From: Chaetorhynchus papuensis
Taxonomy: Eukaryota; Chordata; Aves; Passeriformes; Rhipiduridae
DNA: 64,000 nt
Reading direction: 5' to 3'
Assembly (NCBI GenBank): GCA_013396525.1
Contig: VWYX01001354.1
Span: 4,595-68,594, forward strand
A program made the translations under genes and the position numbers. Below are positions 36,166 to 50,476 of the stretch, in pieces. The first letter of the stretch is position 1; each line of letters starts with the position of its first letter. A model generated the notes under the pieces. That model worked only from the letters and a program-made list of their open reading frames with translations. It ran no database searches and was not told where the DNA came from.

Positions 36166-39100
36166 CAAATACAGAAGTGACAGCAAAGAAATCCCCTGCC
36201 CTGTTGGCCTCCCCAGCATCACCCTTCCTCTGCTGGCTCTCTACAGACCACTTCCCACCTACCTTCCCCTTTTGGGTACCTCAGCCACCGGGAAAGGCCT
36301 GCCAGGAGCATCCCAGCCAGCACCATGCTCGGGGTGGACAGCAGTGCCAGGACATCCCCACGGCTGCAGCCTCCACAGAGATACCCAGGCAGCAGCACCG
36401 CTGGGTACAGCACCGTGGGGGGAGCATCTCCTGAGAGACTCAGCTTCTCTGCAGGCCTGAGTCAGCTCCATCACTACCCCACAAAGATCCAGGAATGACA
36501 TAATGAAACATGATGTCAGCACTCAGAGAAAATAATCTGTCATACCAACCTAATGCAGCCTGAATCTTTAATGTGATATTGATTTCGCTAATGCTCCTCC
36601 ATGCTGCCATCTGGGAGCAAAACACTTCTTTGTGATACAGTAAACTACACTCAGGGTCATGCAGTACAATAGCCAATATCATTATGAAGAAGGTTTTCCT
36701 TTTTTTTTTGAGTTTTGTTGTTGCCTTTTTTTTTTTTGAGGAGCGAAGATATTTAAAATTCTGCGTTCAAAGGCAGTCACTAACATGCTTGGCACTAAGA
36801 GAAAACCTGGTCATGCCTAATTCCAGTCATTTTGTCTTACATCATCCAAGGAAAAGACACCTCCAAGTGGCAGGCATGTCCTAAGAGAAGGGGCAAGGGA
36901 GGCTGGCAGAGCTGCAGGAGTTACAGAACAAGGTGCTGCAACACTAAATCAACATTTCAGTTCTCATTTCAAGGGCTCTTGTGGTCAGAATTTCTGTTCT
37001 TTTTCTACATCTCTTCTCACTGTGCAAGTTAAATACTATTTTTTCCATCAAATGGCTAATCTTACATTTTAAGATTGCCCAATTTATGTAGGCTGAACAT
37101 TCACCATTTCCCACTGATCTGGGGGGAGGTGTGTTATTTCTGTTACCACACTGCAGACACAGGAAGCTCAGAACTAATTGCAGAGATCCAGGCAATTCTG
37201 GTGACAAAAGGTTTTGCTACACAACTCCTTCACCAAAACCCAAACCCTTTTCTCCCCAGCCCCCTGCAGGACAAGCACAAACTTTAGCACCATTCCTTTC
37301 CCTCCCTCAAATCACAGCCAGTTCTCAGCCATCTGGTATCATCATTCTTAAATAGAACTATGTTTCTAACAAGGAAAAGAGAGGTTAATTTTTTGGGGGG
37401 GTGCAACCCTATCAGGTGTCTAAAGAACTGTCTTTTGTCTAGGTCTTAAGGACAGCAGCATTTGTGGTTATTCATCATCTTTGCCTTTTATGCTGTAACT
37501 GCAGGCAGATGAGCTCATTTTTCACCATGTTTTCTGCTTAATCTCACACACTTGATTATGATGTGTTTGGGGCTATTCCCTGCTTCCTCCCCCACATCTG
37601 ATACATTCTACCCCCCTCACTGACCTTCTCAGCTAAGAGAAGAGACCACAGCAGGTCTGGAGTTATGACAATGCACCCGTGGTCCACCTGCCTCTTCTTC
37701 TGAAACCCAGAGATGGCCACTGAGCATGATCCCACTTAAAGTAGGGCAACTATTCCTTTAGGTGCTGAGAAAAAGTTTCATCTGGCAGACAGCTGTGATA
37801 ACTCCTGTCAGTGAATAAATTATGGAACGCCTCTCAAAAACAGTGTTATAACTGTAGTTAGAATATACGAGATGACTCAATCCTGAAAAATGATTATCCC
37901 CATCTGTCAGATTCAAAAAGCAAGGAAACTCTATTTAGAAATCATACAACTTTCCTTCAACTTTCCTCTCCTGCCAAAGCTGTATCTTTTCTAAAATTGT
38001 AACCTTCCTCGTTCTGCAGCTCAGAACACTATTTTTGGACAAAGCCTCACTACAGATCAGTAGTACAAATTACTTTTTTTCTTTACTCTTTACCTGGCTG
38101 CAAACAGGCAAAAGCCTGGGGGGGTAAAAAGTAATTATTAGTCACCAGTAGAAGGACCTCTGCCAGATGGCCAAAATGAAGATGCAGTGGGTTAAACACA
38201 TTTCACCTCTGAGGGAAGTTAACCATGCGAATGTTCTTCTACCAGTACTTCTATGTACTTAAAAAAAACCTATGGCATTCATAAACTGTCCTATTTTCTT
38301 CAGAAATTCATGCAGAAAAAGAATTTTGAAGAATAATGATCAGATACAGTCAAATTCTAACACGTATTCACTCATAGGACATGGATTTTGTCTAACGACG
38401 GGGAAGTTCTGGGGGGGCTTCTGTTTGTTTTTAAGGATGGCAAATGCTCCTGAGCAAAGAAAGCCTCATGGACATCAAAGCTTCACTGCTCCCAGAAGTT
38501 TCTGCTGTAAAAGTATTCATATGGTACACTCTAGGAAGAATTTTAAAGCTATCTACTTTGCTGTTTAAATGCTATCCCAATTAGCTACATTATCACTGAA
38601 CTGAAGATGCTTATGTAAATGGTTTATGCTCCAAGTATAAGATCTGCAGTCTTATGTATGACAACCACAGATTTTCTGTGATGTTTAGAAAAAGTGATTT
38701 TATTGAACCATTTTACTCCTATTTCTTTTCCTCAGAAAAAAAAAATTAAAATCTCAAAAACATCCTAGTATTTGCAAAGTACCACCTCTGCTTCCAGGAT
38801 CTGCAGTGACCTGAAAATGGTTTAGTGCTTTGATTTGGGCTGGGTTTTTTCACAGCTGTGCAAGAGATACCACCAGTGAGTCCTCAGATGCCCTCTACCT
38901 CTCCATTTCAGTTAGGTCAGTCAGATTTGGTCCTGCTTTGTATCACAACTCAAGTGTTTCAAAGAGCCCATTTCTTCTTCACTGAAGTGAGCACAGGAAA
39001 AAGAGAATAATTGGAATATTTTGCACAAAGAATTGTCTGGGTCATCCCAGAGTCAGAACACCTAGAGGAAAATGAAGTCACTAATAAAGCAGGAACCTTT

Positions 39101-41409
39101 ATTCAAGAAGATTCTCTAAACAATTTCAGTCCTTCGAGATTTAGGAAGCTGAGTCAGTGTTTCTACAGTAAAGGAAGTTTAAATCTAATTTAAAATTTTT
39201 TTTAAAAATCCATCTACTGCAGTATCAGTCTTTACTGCTGCTATTTAATTCCTCAGAGCTTCCAACCTTTCAAGCTTATATTACATAGGAAAACAATCAA
39301 GTCCCTCCCCTCCTCTCCATGAGCAGCAATGATGCCACAGAAGCCAGGCAAGCAGGCAGGAAACCCAGCCTTGGAACACCAGGGAAAGCCATTCCAGGGG
39401 CAGGGACCTGAGTGCCAACACCCAGGCATTTTGGGGACAGTTCCTCTCCCCACCCTGGCTCCTAAGAGGCACACAGGGCCCTGCTCCTGACAGCAGCATC
39501 CCCTCAAATCAGAGCATCATGGCAACAGCCTGAACTCTGAGCTCCATCAGGCTGTGGTCACGCACAGCCAGCACCTAAAGGAGCTCAGCAGGGATCAGGC
39601 AGCTCCTGCCACACAGTATTTGGATTTAATTTTTTCCCCCTTTTACATGCAGCCAGATTAATATATTTTTTTTTTTAAATCACAATTTCAAGGGGAAGCA
39701 AAAAGCAAAACCTGAAAACATTTCTAGTGGATTCACAGGACAATTGAAAAGGAGCAAGAGAGCTCGGACAGGCAGAAATGTCAGTAGTGTAATTCACTCA
39801 AGATGGACTTTGCAGCTCAAGTAATGGGTTTCAGGGCACCTTGCAGTAGTAAAGGAACCCATCAGTTTATGGAGGGGGAAAAGCCCCCCTCACTTTCCAG
39901 CTCAACAATGTAAAGAGCTTCACAGACCTTTGCCATGGGTGGAGTTGATAAAAGAAATTGAATTAGCCATGCTAGCTCAATTAAATATGTGCAAAATTAG
40001 ACTAGGAGAATTAGTGAAAAACCACTACAAAGCTGATTATATGTTAAGCATTAGCTACTAAGAACATTCATGTCATGAATTACTGGAGTGATTATTTTAA
40101 ATCTGGACAATTAATATTTTGTTCTGTAAGTCTCCATTATTAGTACTACCTTTAAGTAAATGCTATCAGCATTTATACATTACTTAAAAGTTTCACTTTT
40201 TGAAGAGATATATATGATTTTGAATTGCTTTTTTTTAAAGAAAAAAATTTCTGGTCATTAGGTTTGTTCAAAAAAAGGATTTTCACTTGCCCATTTTGCA
40301 CATGCACACCCTGTAAGAGGTCAGTTTCCAGCACCCTAAATTGTTAGGGACCACAAATACTAATTCCCAAGTGCCATATGAACAGGAACAGACTTTTACC
40401 ATGTGTTTGAGGCATGGCAATACGCTTTTCAATGCTGTACTGGAAAACACTTTGCTATAAAAAACATGATTTCATAGATCACCGTTCCTAATCAGCTGCT
40501 GGCAATATTTGCATTATTTAAAGCTGCTTCTCACTCTAAGTGTGTGTTAACTCAGCACAGACTTTCTTTAACCATTATAAGGTTCAAGAAGCCATGCAAC
40601 TTTTCTCTAAGCTCACCAATGAGCTTCCATTACCCACTACCCATCCTCAGATGAGCCTCTCTGCTTTCCAGCCACTTCACTCCTTTGGCCAAGAGGGTGA
40701 TGCACACTTTACACCCCCCATCTCCCCTGCAGCTCATATTTTGGGGCACCCAGAGTTATCCCGGGGCAGTGGGGCATGTTGACCCATTTTGTATGAAGTA
40801 AAAGGCCTGTCTCTTCCTATATTTCCTGGTACCAGCTTATTCTTCTGTACGGCTCTGAAAACACCCAAAATAGAAATCATTGAAAAGAATCCAGCTCTTT
40901 AAATGGTTGCTAGGTCACATTCTCCATGAAAGAGCATGAAAGATTTCTAAAGAAGCTTTCCTGAAGCTTCCGAGCCCTGTGGCAATACAGGCACTAAGTA
41001 TTTGCAACCTAACCAAAAAATTACTTATTTTAAAACTCCTATTGTAAAACTGCTGCAAAACCTCTTGTCATTAATTATAATTTGGTTTTTGTTAGCAATG
41101 TTTTAGAGGTATTATCTGTTAATGTAAGCTAAGCCAGTAACCAACAGGTCCACACAGGTTTATGAAACTCTGCTTGTTATTTTATACCAGTTTTCAAAAA
41201 TCAAAGCAACTTTGATTGAATAAATACAGCTTCTGAGCAAAGATTGTGGGTATGTGCCTTTCACAAGCAGGCCAAGGTGCACAGCTTAACAGAATAAGCT
41301 GAGCACAATCTGCTTCCATGAAGAGCCTTCCCTGGTCCATCATCAGTGGGATGCATGGAGCTGACTGCCAGAACAGGGATCCAAAATAGCTAACACATTA
41401 CCCAACTAG

Positions 41410-41501
<92 letters not shown>

Positions 41502-41600
41502 CACAACCAAACACAAACAAACAAAAAAAAAACCCCACCAAACCAAACAAACAAACCAAACAAAAAAAAAAACACTTAAAAAACCCCCCAAAAAACAAAT
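41410..41600 (+). repeat. 90-base poly(A) followed by A/C-rich tail
   Basis: An uninterrupted run of 90 A residues (41410-41499) is followed by about 100 bases of A-rich sequence with CAAA and CCAAA words. All frames across it on the minus strand read as poly-phenylalanine and are artefacts. CR1 elements do not end in poly(A), so this is not a CR1 tail. It is a simple repeat, a processed-transcript tail with no recognised body upstream, or a sequencing or consensus artefact. Confidence 0.97.
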
Positions 41601-42790
41601 AAAGAAGCCTTTAATTCCCTTTTCAGCCACCAATGATCCTTTCTACTATCTGGTGAGCTGGCTAGAGGTCAAATAAGCTTGATCTAGAGCCCTACCTGCT
41701 TTACCTACAACAAAGTGGAGTTCTCACCTGCTTCTTTCAAGGCAGCAGCTCTAAAAGTAGCCCTAGATATATAAGGGATGAAGAGAGGATTTGTTGGTAA
41801 TTACTGCTCTAAACCACGAAGTCTGCAGAACAGCAGTGTAATTCAGAGGTATTTGTCATACATACACTTGTTTTCTGTTTTGAGTGAGCTACGAAAGGCT
41901 GTACAAGCCAGGCAAGAGCCAGCAACAGCAGAGCCTCAGGGAATCTGCTCATAAAGAGGCAAAGCATGCACCACCACGTCCTCAGAACACACTCTAGCTT
42001 GTGAGGCTCAGGCTTTGAGGCAGAAATACCCTTTTCCTATTTAGCAGCCTTCAGTAGATGTTCCTGAAACCTGTTCTGTCACTCTGTGACCCAATGCAGA
42101 GGGCCATGTGGCAGCTACACAGCCTAACTACATCGTGTATTTCTTTCCCATGCTCTGAACCTGCAGCCTGCCAGTTACACTGGCTGCTTCCAGCTCTTCT
42201 GCTGGAGAAACACAGGGAGCACTCATTCCCCAGCCACCTCCCCCCTGACAGTCACAGACACAGGCATCCATCATATCTCTGTCACTGCAGCTCCTTTCCA
42301 GCCTGAAGAACTGTAGTACAGTTCATCATTCCACTTTCAGAAACCAATCTTTGCTTTAATCACCCTTGTTGCTCTTGTCCACCTCTCCTGCAGTTAGACT
42401 GTGACATTTTAGAAATGACCACACCTCTTGATTTCAGGTTTGGGTGGGGCTTTTGACCACTACTGAGAGGCTGTTTTCATAAGAATGTCTTTTACAATCT
42501 CAAGGCATTACTCCTGAAGGTAAACTTGGCAGCTCAAATCAATACATTGATTTTCCCATGACCTTCTGCTGCCCAGTTGCTCAACCCCATAAAGCCCATC
42601 TGCAATTTCTCAATTAGGTCCCAGTCTGACTACCCTGAATACTTAAGTATCAGCAGCAGCTCGTTCACCTCACTGCTCACTGTCTTCTCCAAGTTACCCA
42701 TCGATAAATCGAGCTGCACAGGCTCCAGCAGAGATCTCTGCAGTCGTTTACTGGTGGCTGGAACTCCACCATGAGATTTGCCCATTTCAC

Positions 42791-42862
42791 TGACACCTGC
42801 ATGCTGCAATTTTGGTGATACCTGCATGCTGCAATTTTGGTGATACCTGCATTCTGCAATTT
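42791..42862 (+). repeat. 25-bp tandem repeat, about three copies
   Basis: The units TGACACCTGCATGCTGCAAT+TTTGG (42791-42815), TGATACCTGCATGCTGCAAT+TTTGG (42816-42840) and TGATACCTGCATTCTGCAAT+TT (from 42841) form a minisatellite-like array with one substitution between neighbouring copies. Confidence 0.95.
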
Positions 42863-43650
42863 TTCATCCATTATTAATTAATTTGAAGATTTACCTTGCT
42901 GGTCCATTGCAGTGTTGGGGGGCTTTGAATTTTTTTTTAAATGAAGTGTGGTTGGTGATATTGTCAAATATCCATGGAAAATCCCAGTGTATCACCTCAC
43001 CTGACAATCATCTCTGTTCACATGTTCACCATGTGCTTCAGAGAACTCCAGTAATTAAATGGGGCAAGTCTTGTTGCAAAAGCCATACTGACTATTCTGC
43101 TATCTACCATGGTCACCCAAAGGTGAATTCTATTATTAAAAGTAAACTCAATTTATCTCCCAGATAGGAACAATGGGCATTTTGGGCTTCCCCGGAAACT
43201 CTGCCTCCCCCTTGCCCTTTACCATCCTTTCAGTCTTCTAAAAGTGCAAAATCATATTAAGTGAATCATATTAAAGTGAGCAGTCACATATGACAAGTAA
43301 TTTTTCTGTCCTTCAAGGCACACTACACTATAGTGATGACATGTCATAATCTATTTTAGTTATGTTATTCCTCCAGTCACCAAGACAAGTCCTTTTGTAC
43401 CTGCCTCCCTCATAGGGGAGGTTTTGGGGCATTTCAAACTCCCACATTCTCCACTGGGATGGCAAAAGTGATAAAATAATTTGATTTTACTATTGCATCT
43501 TACTTTTCTGAATGGTTTTGAAAAAAGAACAGATGTGCACATCACAGAACAGGGTCTATTGGATAAATGCTTTTCCTTGGAGTCTCCAGCACTAAGTCTT
43601 TAAACCACCACAGAGATTTGACCCTTAACTATGCCTTTCAGCATTTGTTA

Positions 43651-43700
43651 CAAAAAACCAAAACAACCAACCAAAAAACAATCACCACAAACAAAACCAA
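43651..43700 (+). repeat. A/C-rich low-complexity tract
   Basis: CAAAA, CCAAC and CAAAAC words without a strict period. Confidence 0.8.
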
Positions 43701-46700
43701 TCCCCACAGCAAATATCATCCTTTTCTGCTCTCTCAGAGTTGTCTTCAGCTTCTGGGAGGGAGTCTTCTCACTTTTGCTGCCCCTGCAGAGATGCTGAAT
43801 TTATGCACACTGTAGCTACTCCCACAGGGCAGCTTTACTGTGACATTTTGGAATTGCTCTGCATACTCAAGAACCAGATGCTGCCTCTCCCCTTATGAAT
43901 CCCCTCACTAGCTCGTCTCTGCAGCTGCCACTGACAGTGTTTAAAGCTTATTTGCAGCATCCCATCCCAATATGACACAGCTGTTGCACCCCATCCCTTT
44001 ACAGTCCCTCTCCCTCCAGAGCACTGATGGCAATAACACAATCCTATTACCATGTTTTTTTCTTTTCTATGCTTAAACTCACTGGGATTTTTCTGTTACT
44101 TACAGCAGGCCACTGATCTGACTTGACTTTAAGCTTTAAAATACAGCACAGTGTCTCTGCCATCTCAGCCTACTGCAGCTCCCTCCTCTGTACTTTGACA
44201 CTGCATTATCCCAGCATTTGTCACCCTCCTGCCACATTTAAGATGCATATTATGTTGATATCCTCTTTTAAAGAGCAGCGTTTAGTTCTGCGTTTGACTA
44301 CTTTGGTTTCTGGGATTAATGCAGAATTACATATAAAATGTTTTGATTTTGTTTTCCTCTGTGCATGTTTAAGTAGCACTTCACTGGGTCCCACTCGTCC
44401 CTTCTGTTTCCTACCCAGTTACTGGTAAGGGACAAAAGAGGACCTGCACAGAGCAGGGCTGAGGAGTTAGTGCCTAAGTTTTGTTTCCAGAATCTCTGGA
44501 TTCACTGCACCACGGACACAGGCAAGGCGTCCTGACCACTGAGTGCTCCTCTTCCCTTCCCAGGAACCTGTCCAAACACATTGTCATGCCCACCATCTCT
44601 CCCGTGCCCAACCAGCAGGTCACCAGGCACTCCTTACTGGAGTAACACAGGCTGCCTTTAATATATTCCCCTTAATTTAATATTTCCTCCTACTTCAAAA
44701 AGCCTGGGAATATATTTTTCAGTGCAATGCACATGGTACAAGGAGAAGGACTCAAGATCACACTCAATTGCCTCACCAGCAAGTAACCCCCCTCCTGCTG
44801 CTGCTGCTTTAGAGATAGGACTGGCATTACTCAGCCCTGACATGCTCCTAAATAACCTTCTCTGCCTCTTTTCCCCTTCCCTCAGCAACACCAGTGCTGC
44901 AGACCCAAAAGCAAAACCTCCCCAGCAGCAGCAGTGCCAGAGAGCCCATCCCTCCCCCAGCTTTCCTTCACATCAGCCACCCCTGACTTAGGAGAGCTTT
45001 GTCTCCAAGAGCCCTGAGCTGTTCTGAGAAGCAAAGATAAACCATGTTTTGGAAAGTCAGAGCAGGAAATTGAGAAGCACAGACATGAAAGAGATTAAAT
45101 ATCCCTACTTTTGCCTGGCAGCAGATATTCCTACATCCCCAATGACACCCTACACTGAACCTTTCATAAAAACTACAGTGGCATTCCATCGTTGCCAACA
45201 ACATAAAACCACCCTGAAAGAATACAGCAACAAATCTTCCACACACCACTCAGAGTAGCAATGGACAGACAAGGTCAAAGTGCTGTGAGAGAAGCCACAA
45301 CTCTCCACTGCCACCAGAATTTGGAGGAATAGGGATGGGAGTGGACTTTATTCACTGCCACTGCACTTCTTTCTCCACAACCCTGGTGCTGCAATGGTGC
45401 CATCATGAAGGAAAGACATCACCTCTATGTTGGGGTGCAGGAGGGAAGCCCAGGCATTAAGACTAGAAAGTTAATGTAGAGGAAGCCTTGAAAATAGTTC
45501 TTACAGACATTAACAAAGAACTAAATTATTCATGCTGCTGAGCGCAGAGGGAGGTGCTGACACAGGTGATTGCCTGGATGAGAAGCTTTCCAGGCTCCAC
45601 AGCCACACCAAACCTCTGCTTTCAGATATATGCACGAGGTCTTACCCTTGGATAGATGTTACATGAAGTGGTTACTTATCTACTCTATATCTAAATCGCT
45701 TAAAATCAAAATTTTTTTAACTCCAAGACTCTTTGTGTGCTTATCTGATAAAAACAGCAGATTGCCAGATGTTAGAGAGTTCTTTAGCTCCTCTCTGATT
45801 CTCAGTAACATCCCTCCAGGTACCAGCAGATGCATGCACGCTGAAGGAGAAGTTTCCTTATTGATTTATCCCAGACCTCTGCTCCAATAAGCCATTTATC
45901 ACTGCCAGAAAGGACAGCGACAGATAAATTTAACATGAGGTGTTAAACACAAAGGCTGTAAAGGGATTGAACCTCATTTTCCAAGGGGCTTCTGCTCAAC
46001 CTAGGAAACATGGAAGCACAAGCTGCACCTGTGTAACAGCCATGCTACAGCTGCACCTATTGCTTCTCCACAGAGGAAGAAGGTGCAGGCACAGAAATTA
46101 TTTTAAAAAAGAAAAAAACAAACGGGTTCAAGTCTCTTGGTTCTGCTTCCAGTGTTGACATAAAGCCTTTTTTTTTTTTTCTGAGGTATATGACTTTTTG
46201 CAGGTTGCTGTGATGCCCTTGGAAAGCCTAGGAACAGACCTACCGACAAATTCTGAATTTCACAAATTACAGGTATTTGTGGCAGAAATGTAAACCACTG
46301 GGATTTTAAGACCTCTCTTCTTGTCATCTCTACAAAAAAAGAAAAAACCATCAACACAGAAAATGGACGACACTTTGCTCTCTGCCCAGGCTTTATGACA
46401 TACTTGTAAGCAAGAACGTTTTCTCCTAGATCCTAGAATTCAATTTTTAAAAGTCCCTATTCAGGCCAATTCGGGGGTTCCCCAATTAACTACATGCCTA
46501 AGCATAATGTATATTATCTGATCCATCGACAGACATCATAAAAAGTGCAACAAGTCTAAATAAACTCTGAAAACTTCCCAGGTATATCAGCATATTTAAT
46601 TTTCTCATTAAATGAATGCAATTTAATAAATTCACACATTCTTTAAAAGAGAATATTACACGGATTTCAGCTAATATCAACAAACTCAACACCACATGAA

Positions 46701-49700
46701 GGCACAGTGAGTACAGCACAGCTCCTCATTTTGCCAGAGCACTACAAAATATTGCCAGATGACACAAGCACCTTCCTTGCCTTGGAAAGCTCCTTTACTT
46801 TTCACTATTTGTCCTTTTCCTCTAATAAGAGCTGTCACATTTCCTTCCTCGCCTCACTTCTTACAGCCTTACCAACAAAACCATTACTCTGAAACCCTGC
46901 TGAAAGTTATAAGCTCTTTTCTGCAGCTTCCAAACCCAATAACACTGCTGTGGTCAGGATGCAGAGTGCACACATGGCTAATGCCAGAAGCATAAGCAAC
47001 ACTCATTGTGGAATTACTTATTTTTTTAAGACTGCTTATAACGTTTATCTTCACAGTAGCAATTTCTTTGCAACACTGCCTGAAAAAAAAAAAAAATCAG
47101 AGGAGTTCTATGAGGCTGCTTTCAGCTTATTACAATTCTTAAATAAATAACTGAACACATGCATAAACAGATCACATCACCTGCTGCGAATCAACACCAT
47201 AGCAGGATGCTCTGCAATTCTGATTAATGTATTTTAGTCTCAATCATTATCATAGTCAATTGAAATAATTTATATAAATGTATTTGATTTGCCATCCTTA
47301 ATCCTCCAGGACAAAATTGTATAAAAGTTCAATTACACTCTAGAACTCTTCAGATATAAACATTGACTCAGTCTGGGGCTAGGACTGGATCCAGCTGCAC
47401 CCAGACTCCTCTGTGAGGAGGAGGAGGTGTTGAGAAAGCAAGAGGGTCCTTCTGCACCTCATGACTCAGTGGGAGGCTCTCCCTGATGAACTTCTGAAGC
47501 TCCCATTCAGCCTGCAACGCATACATCATCCTCCAAACCATTATTTAGGCTTACCACACACAGCTGCACTGAATGTAAACCATCAGACCTTAGGCAGTTT
47601 GGACCAAGCCCTTCATCACTGACACAAAATTACCCAATTACATCTTAATTGGAAAAAAACCCAACCACTTACTTTCAAGAAAAAAGGGAATAAGGAGCAG
47701 AGAAAATTTTGCCATGGAAAGGTTTGTTTGGCTGATAACAACAGAAGGTAGATCATTTGGAAAAGTCAATGCACAACTGAAAGCATATTAGGTATGCCAA
47801 ATCACAATATAAAGCTTTAGTTATTGTTTCCCAATATTTATTGCCCTTCAAATGCTGTAAAGGTCACTTCACAATAACCCAAACATGCACATCTTGGATG
47901 GATTAGTCACACCAATATGCTTCAGATTTAGCATTCATTAGATTCTCCCTCTTAATTCCTCATAATATTTCTGTCTTTTAGTTTAAAATGCCACTGTATA
48001 TCAGACCTTCAAATCCAAACTCCCAAATATTGCAGATATTCCTATTTAGACAGCAAACTAAATCCCAGTGTGCCACCATCCCTAAGGTTCCTGCCTTTCA
48101 TTTTTCCGATGGGCAGGTATTACACACTCCAGTTCAGAAAGGCAATCTCTCTCATCCAAGAAAAGCCAAGTGCAGATCAAGCAAAACGGCCAATTCAGAA
48201 ATTGTTTCAGCAGTTTATTTTACAGCCACAACAGCAACAATCTACTCGTTGAAAAGGCATATTATATTAAGAATAATGGAAGAAGGAGTCATAAATGAGT
48301 TTTTAAAAAGCTCAGGTTCTCTGGGCATTTGGAAGAGGGAGCTGGGAGAAAGCTCAGGACAATTAATTGTTACTAGCTGGATCACTGTAACACAAAAGCT
48401 CTTACTATGCTAGACACTCTTTAAAAATATTAAGCTACAAAGCATCCAATGTTTCATTATGAATTATCAAAAGACAGATATAGGCTGACAGGGAGAATAA
48501 AGCAACAATATTACATCCAAGAAGGATCATCAGATCTTTATGTTTAAACCAAACAATGTTTTCGGACCACTTAGGCCCACCTTAAGTAATTCTCCTTACT
48601 GCAGAGAACAACACCAAATTTCAGACATGCTGATTCTTGGCTAAAATGACCATGGAAGCACCTCAGAGCAAACCTGTCCTGCAAAAGCTGAGGTTTAACT
48701 ACGGACAGAACACAATTACAATAGAAATATCTTGAAGTGGCAATTCCTGGAGATTTCTAAGAAATATTTCCAGAAGGCAGAGGTTTCCCTGACAGGCAGC
48801 ATTCTCAAAGACACATTTTCTGAAATTAATTCACCGCCTGAGCTGTATCTTCCCTCCTCCCTGTCCTTTCAGTGAGGCTTGCAGGCCAGGAGCACAAAGG
48901 CACTAAAAGCACTAAGCAATCAAGAATCCTCTTTAGAGCTAACAAGCACGACAAGAGACCCTCAGAGCCTTTAGAACTGCTGAGTTCAGCTGAAGGTGGT
49001 TCAGCAGGGTTTATTTTGGCACATCTGAGGTTGCTACGGAGCGGACTGAACCGAAGAGGGCTACAGGAGCAGCTGTGCAGCTCAAACCACGCTCCAGCAC
49101 CTCCTCTGCAGCACCAGGCTCACCCCATGGACCACACACACGAGGAACCCCCAGCTCAGGATGAGATCACGCAATGCAAGCATCTGGAATTTTCCAGACA
49201 GCCCAGGTGCTGTGCTGTCTGTAGGACTGTGAGGTTTCTTTTCTCTCCCTTTGTAGGTGTTGTTATTATCAGCTGGGTTCACCCTGCAGCCCTAGGACAG
49301 GACTTGGAGGCAGAGGACCAAATCTCACACAGTCTTTTGCACTGGAGCTTGTAAATTTACAATTAACAATTCTCGTAAACAACTGCAAGATGATTTAAAA
49401 ATACACTGTGGATAAGACTGGGCTCAAGTTTTCAGCTCAACCTTCAGATATTAACATCTGTTTTTCTTTTTCCAAAATCCTTATCAGAACACTCCTGTAG
49501 CAACCACATGTTACTTTCAAACAACTTTGATTTTCACCTCCAGATCAGCCTGGGAGATACAGGTAATAACTGTGGGCACAAACCATCATTGTCTATCCCC
49601 TGGATCAGATACACAATAAAACATCTTAGAAGGTAACTAGAATTCAAATAATCTAGTACAACAGGCTTTCGTAGAGGATATAAATTAGAAGTGAGGATGA

Positions 49701-49819
49701 GCCATTAATTTCTGATATTGATTAAAATACTTAAAAAGTACCACACAGTAAAGAACTCCTTATTGGAATGGCAGATGTTGGAAAATTATCCAGCACTGTG
49801 GAAGAGCCAAAACAACAAA

Positions 49820-49850
49820 CAAACTACAGAACAAACAACAAACTACAGAA
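49820..49850 (+). repeat. 19-bp partial tandem repeat
   Basis: CAAACTACAGAA recurs exactly at 49820 and 49839, joined by CAAACAA, giving a 19-base period over about 1.6 copies. Confidence 0.85.
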
Positions 49851-50476
49851 AACCCCAGCTAATTAAGATGCTTCCTCTCTACCCTCCCCTTCCCATTCAA
49901 TCCTCCCAAAAGCACTGATCTCCAGAAATACTATTTCCCATCAGTTTAGGTGCTCACCCTTCTGACTCCCTGTGCATCTGTCTCATTAGGTCCTGGCACA
50001 TTTCTCCCTTGCCCTCTGTCATTTGGTAATGAGCAGTAAATGCACACATCACCCACCCTGCCACAAGCATTCCTTTTTTTGCATCAAGGCAAAAGCCAGA
50101 AAGCAAGAAGCTCTGCCTCTTCAGGTGGATTCAGTGCAGAGACCCAGGCTATGAAGCAACATGCAGCCTTTGCTCCCAGCTATCCTGGCTGTATCTTCAC
50201 AGCTCCAGTTTAAGAAGCAGGGTAGTGTTTTGTCACTAAAACCAGGGTGAGGACTGAATTTTAAAGTAATAAATGGAAAAAAACCTTCACTCTTACAAAA
50301 TGTGGAATATGTAAAAATTTCCTTAAGAAAGGATGTTCTTTGATGTTTGATCTTCGTATACTTTCAAGCCTAATCAACAAGAATGGAGATCTAATCCATG
50401 AAACAGTAGCTAACAAACAAGCTCTAAGTGATGTCCATGTGTTAGAAAAACAAACCACTGGTTGGAAGAATTGCCT

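Larger units (their letters stand above)
33451..41409. other. Non-coding sequence with a few old repeats
   Basis: No supported gene. At 34773-35270 several frames of 113-147 codons overlap on both strands. At 36065-36522 frames overlap likewise in a locally GC-rich stretch with few stops. Neither has domains or splice context, so I do not call them. T-runs occur at 36700-36740 and 39668-39679. Confidence 0.5.
41601..50476. other. Non-coding unique sequence
   Basis: No supported gene. Contains the 25-bp triplet repeat at 42791 and A/C-rich low complexity at 43651-43700. The 160-codon plus-strand frame at 48872-49354 shows no domain, signal peptide or conserved motif that I recognise. Confidence 0.5.

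Noticed and set aside
36065..36522. Overlapping frames of 64-131 codons on both strands
   Set aside because: They share one GC-rich, stop-poor patch and start inside a MIR-like repeat; none shows a protein family.
37858..37935. Second MIR-like segment (TTATCCCCATCTGTCAGATT)
   Set aside because: Only one short block resembles MIR; flanking sequence does not continue the match.
41390..41633. Three minus-strand frames rich in phenylalanine
   Set aside because: Translation of the poly(A) tract read from the other strand; no protein meaning.
48872..49354. 160-codon plus-strand frame as a protein gene
   Set aside because: No domain, no splice context, mixed low-complexity composition and no supporting regulatory signal; likely chance in a slightly GC-richer stretch.
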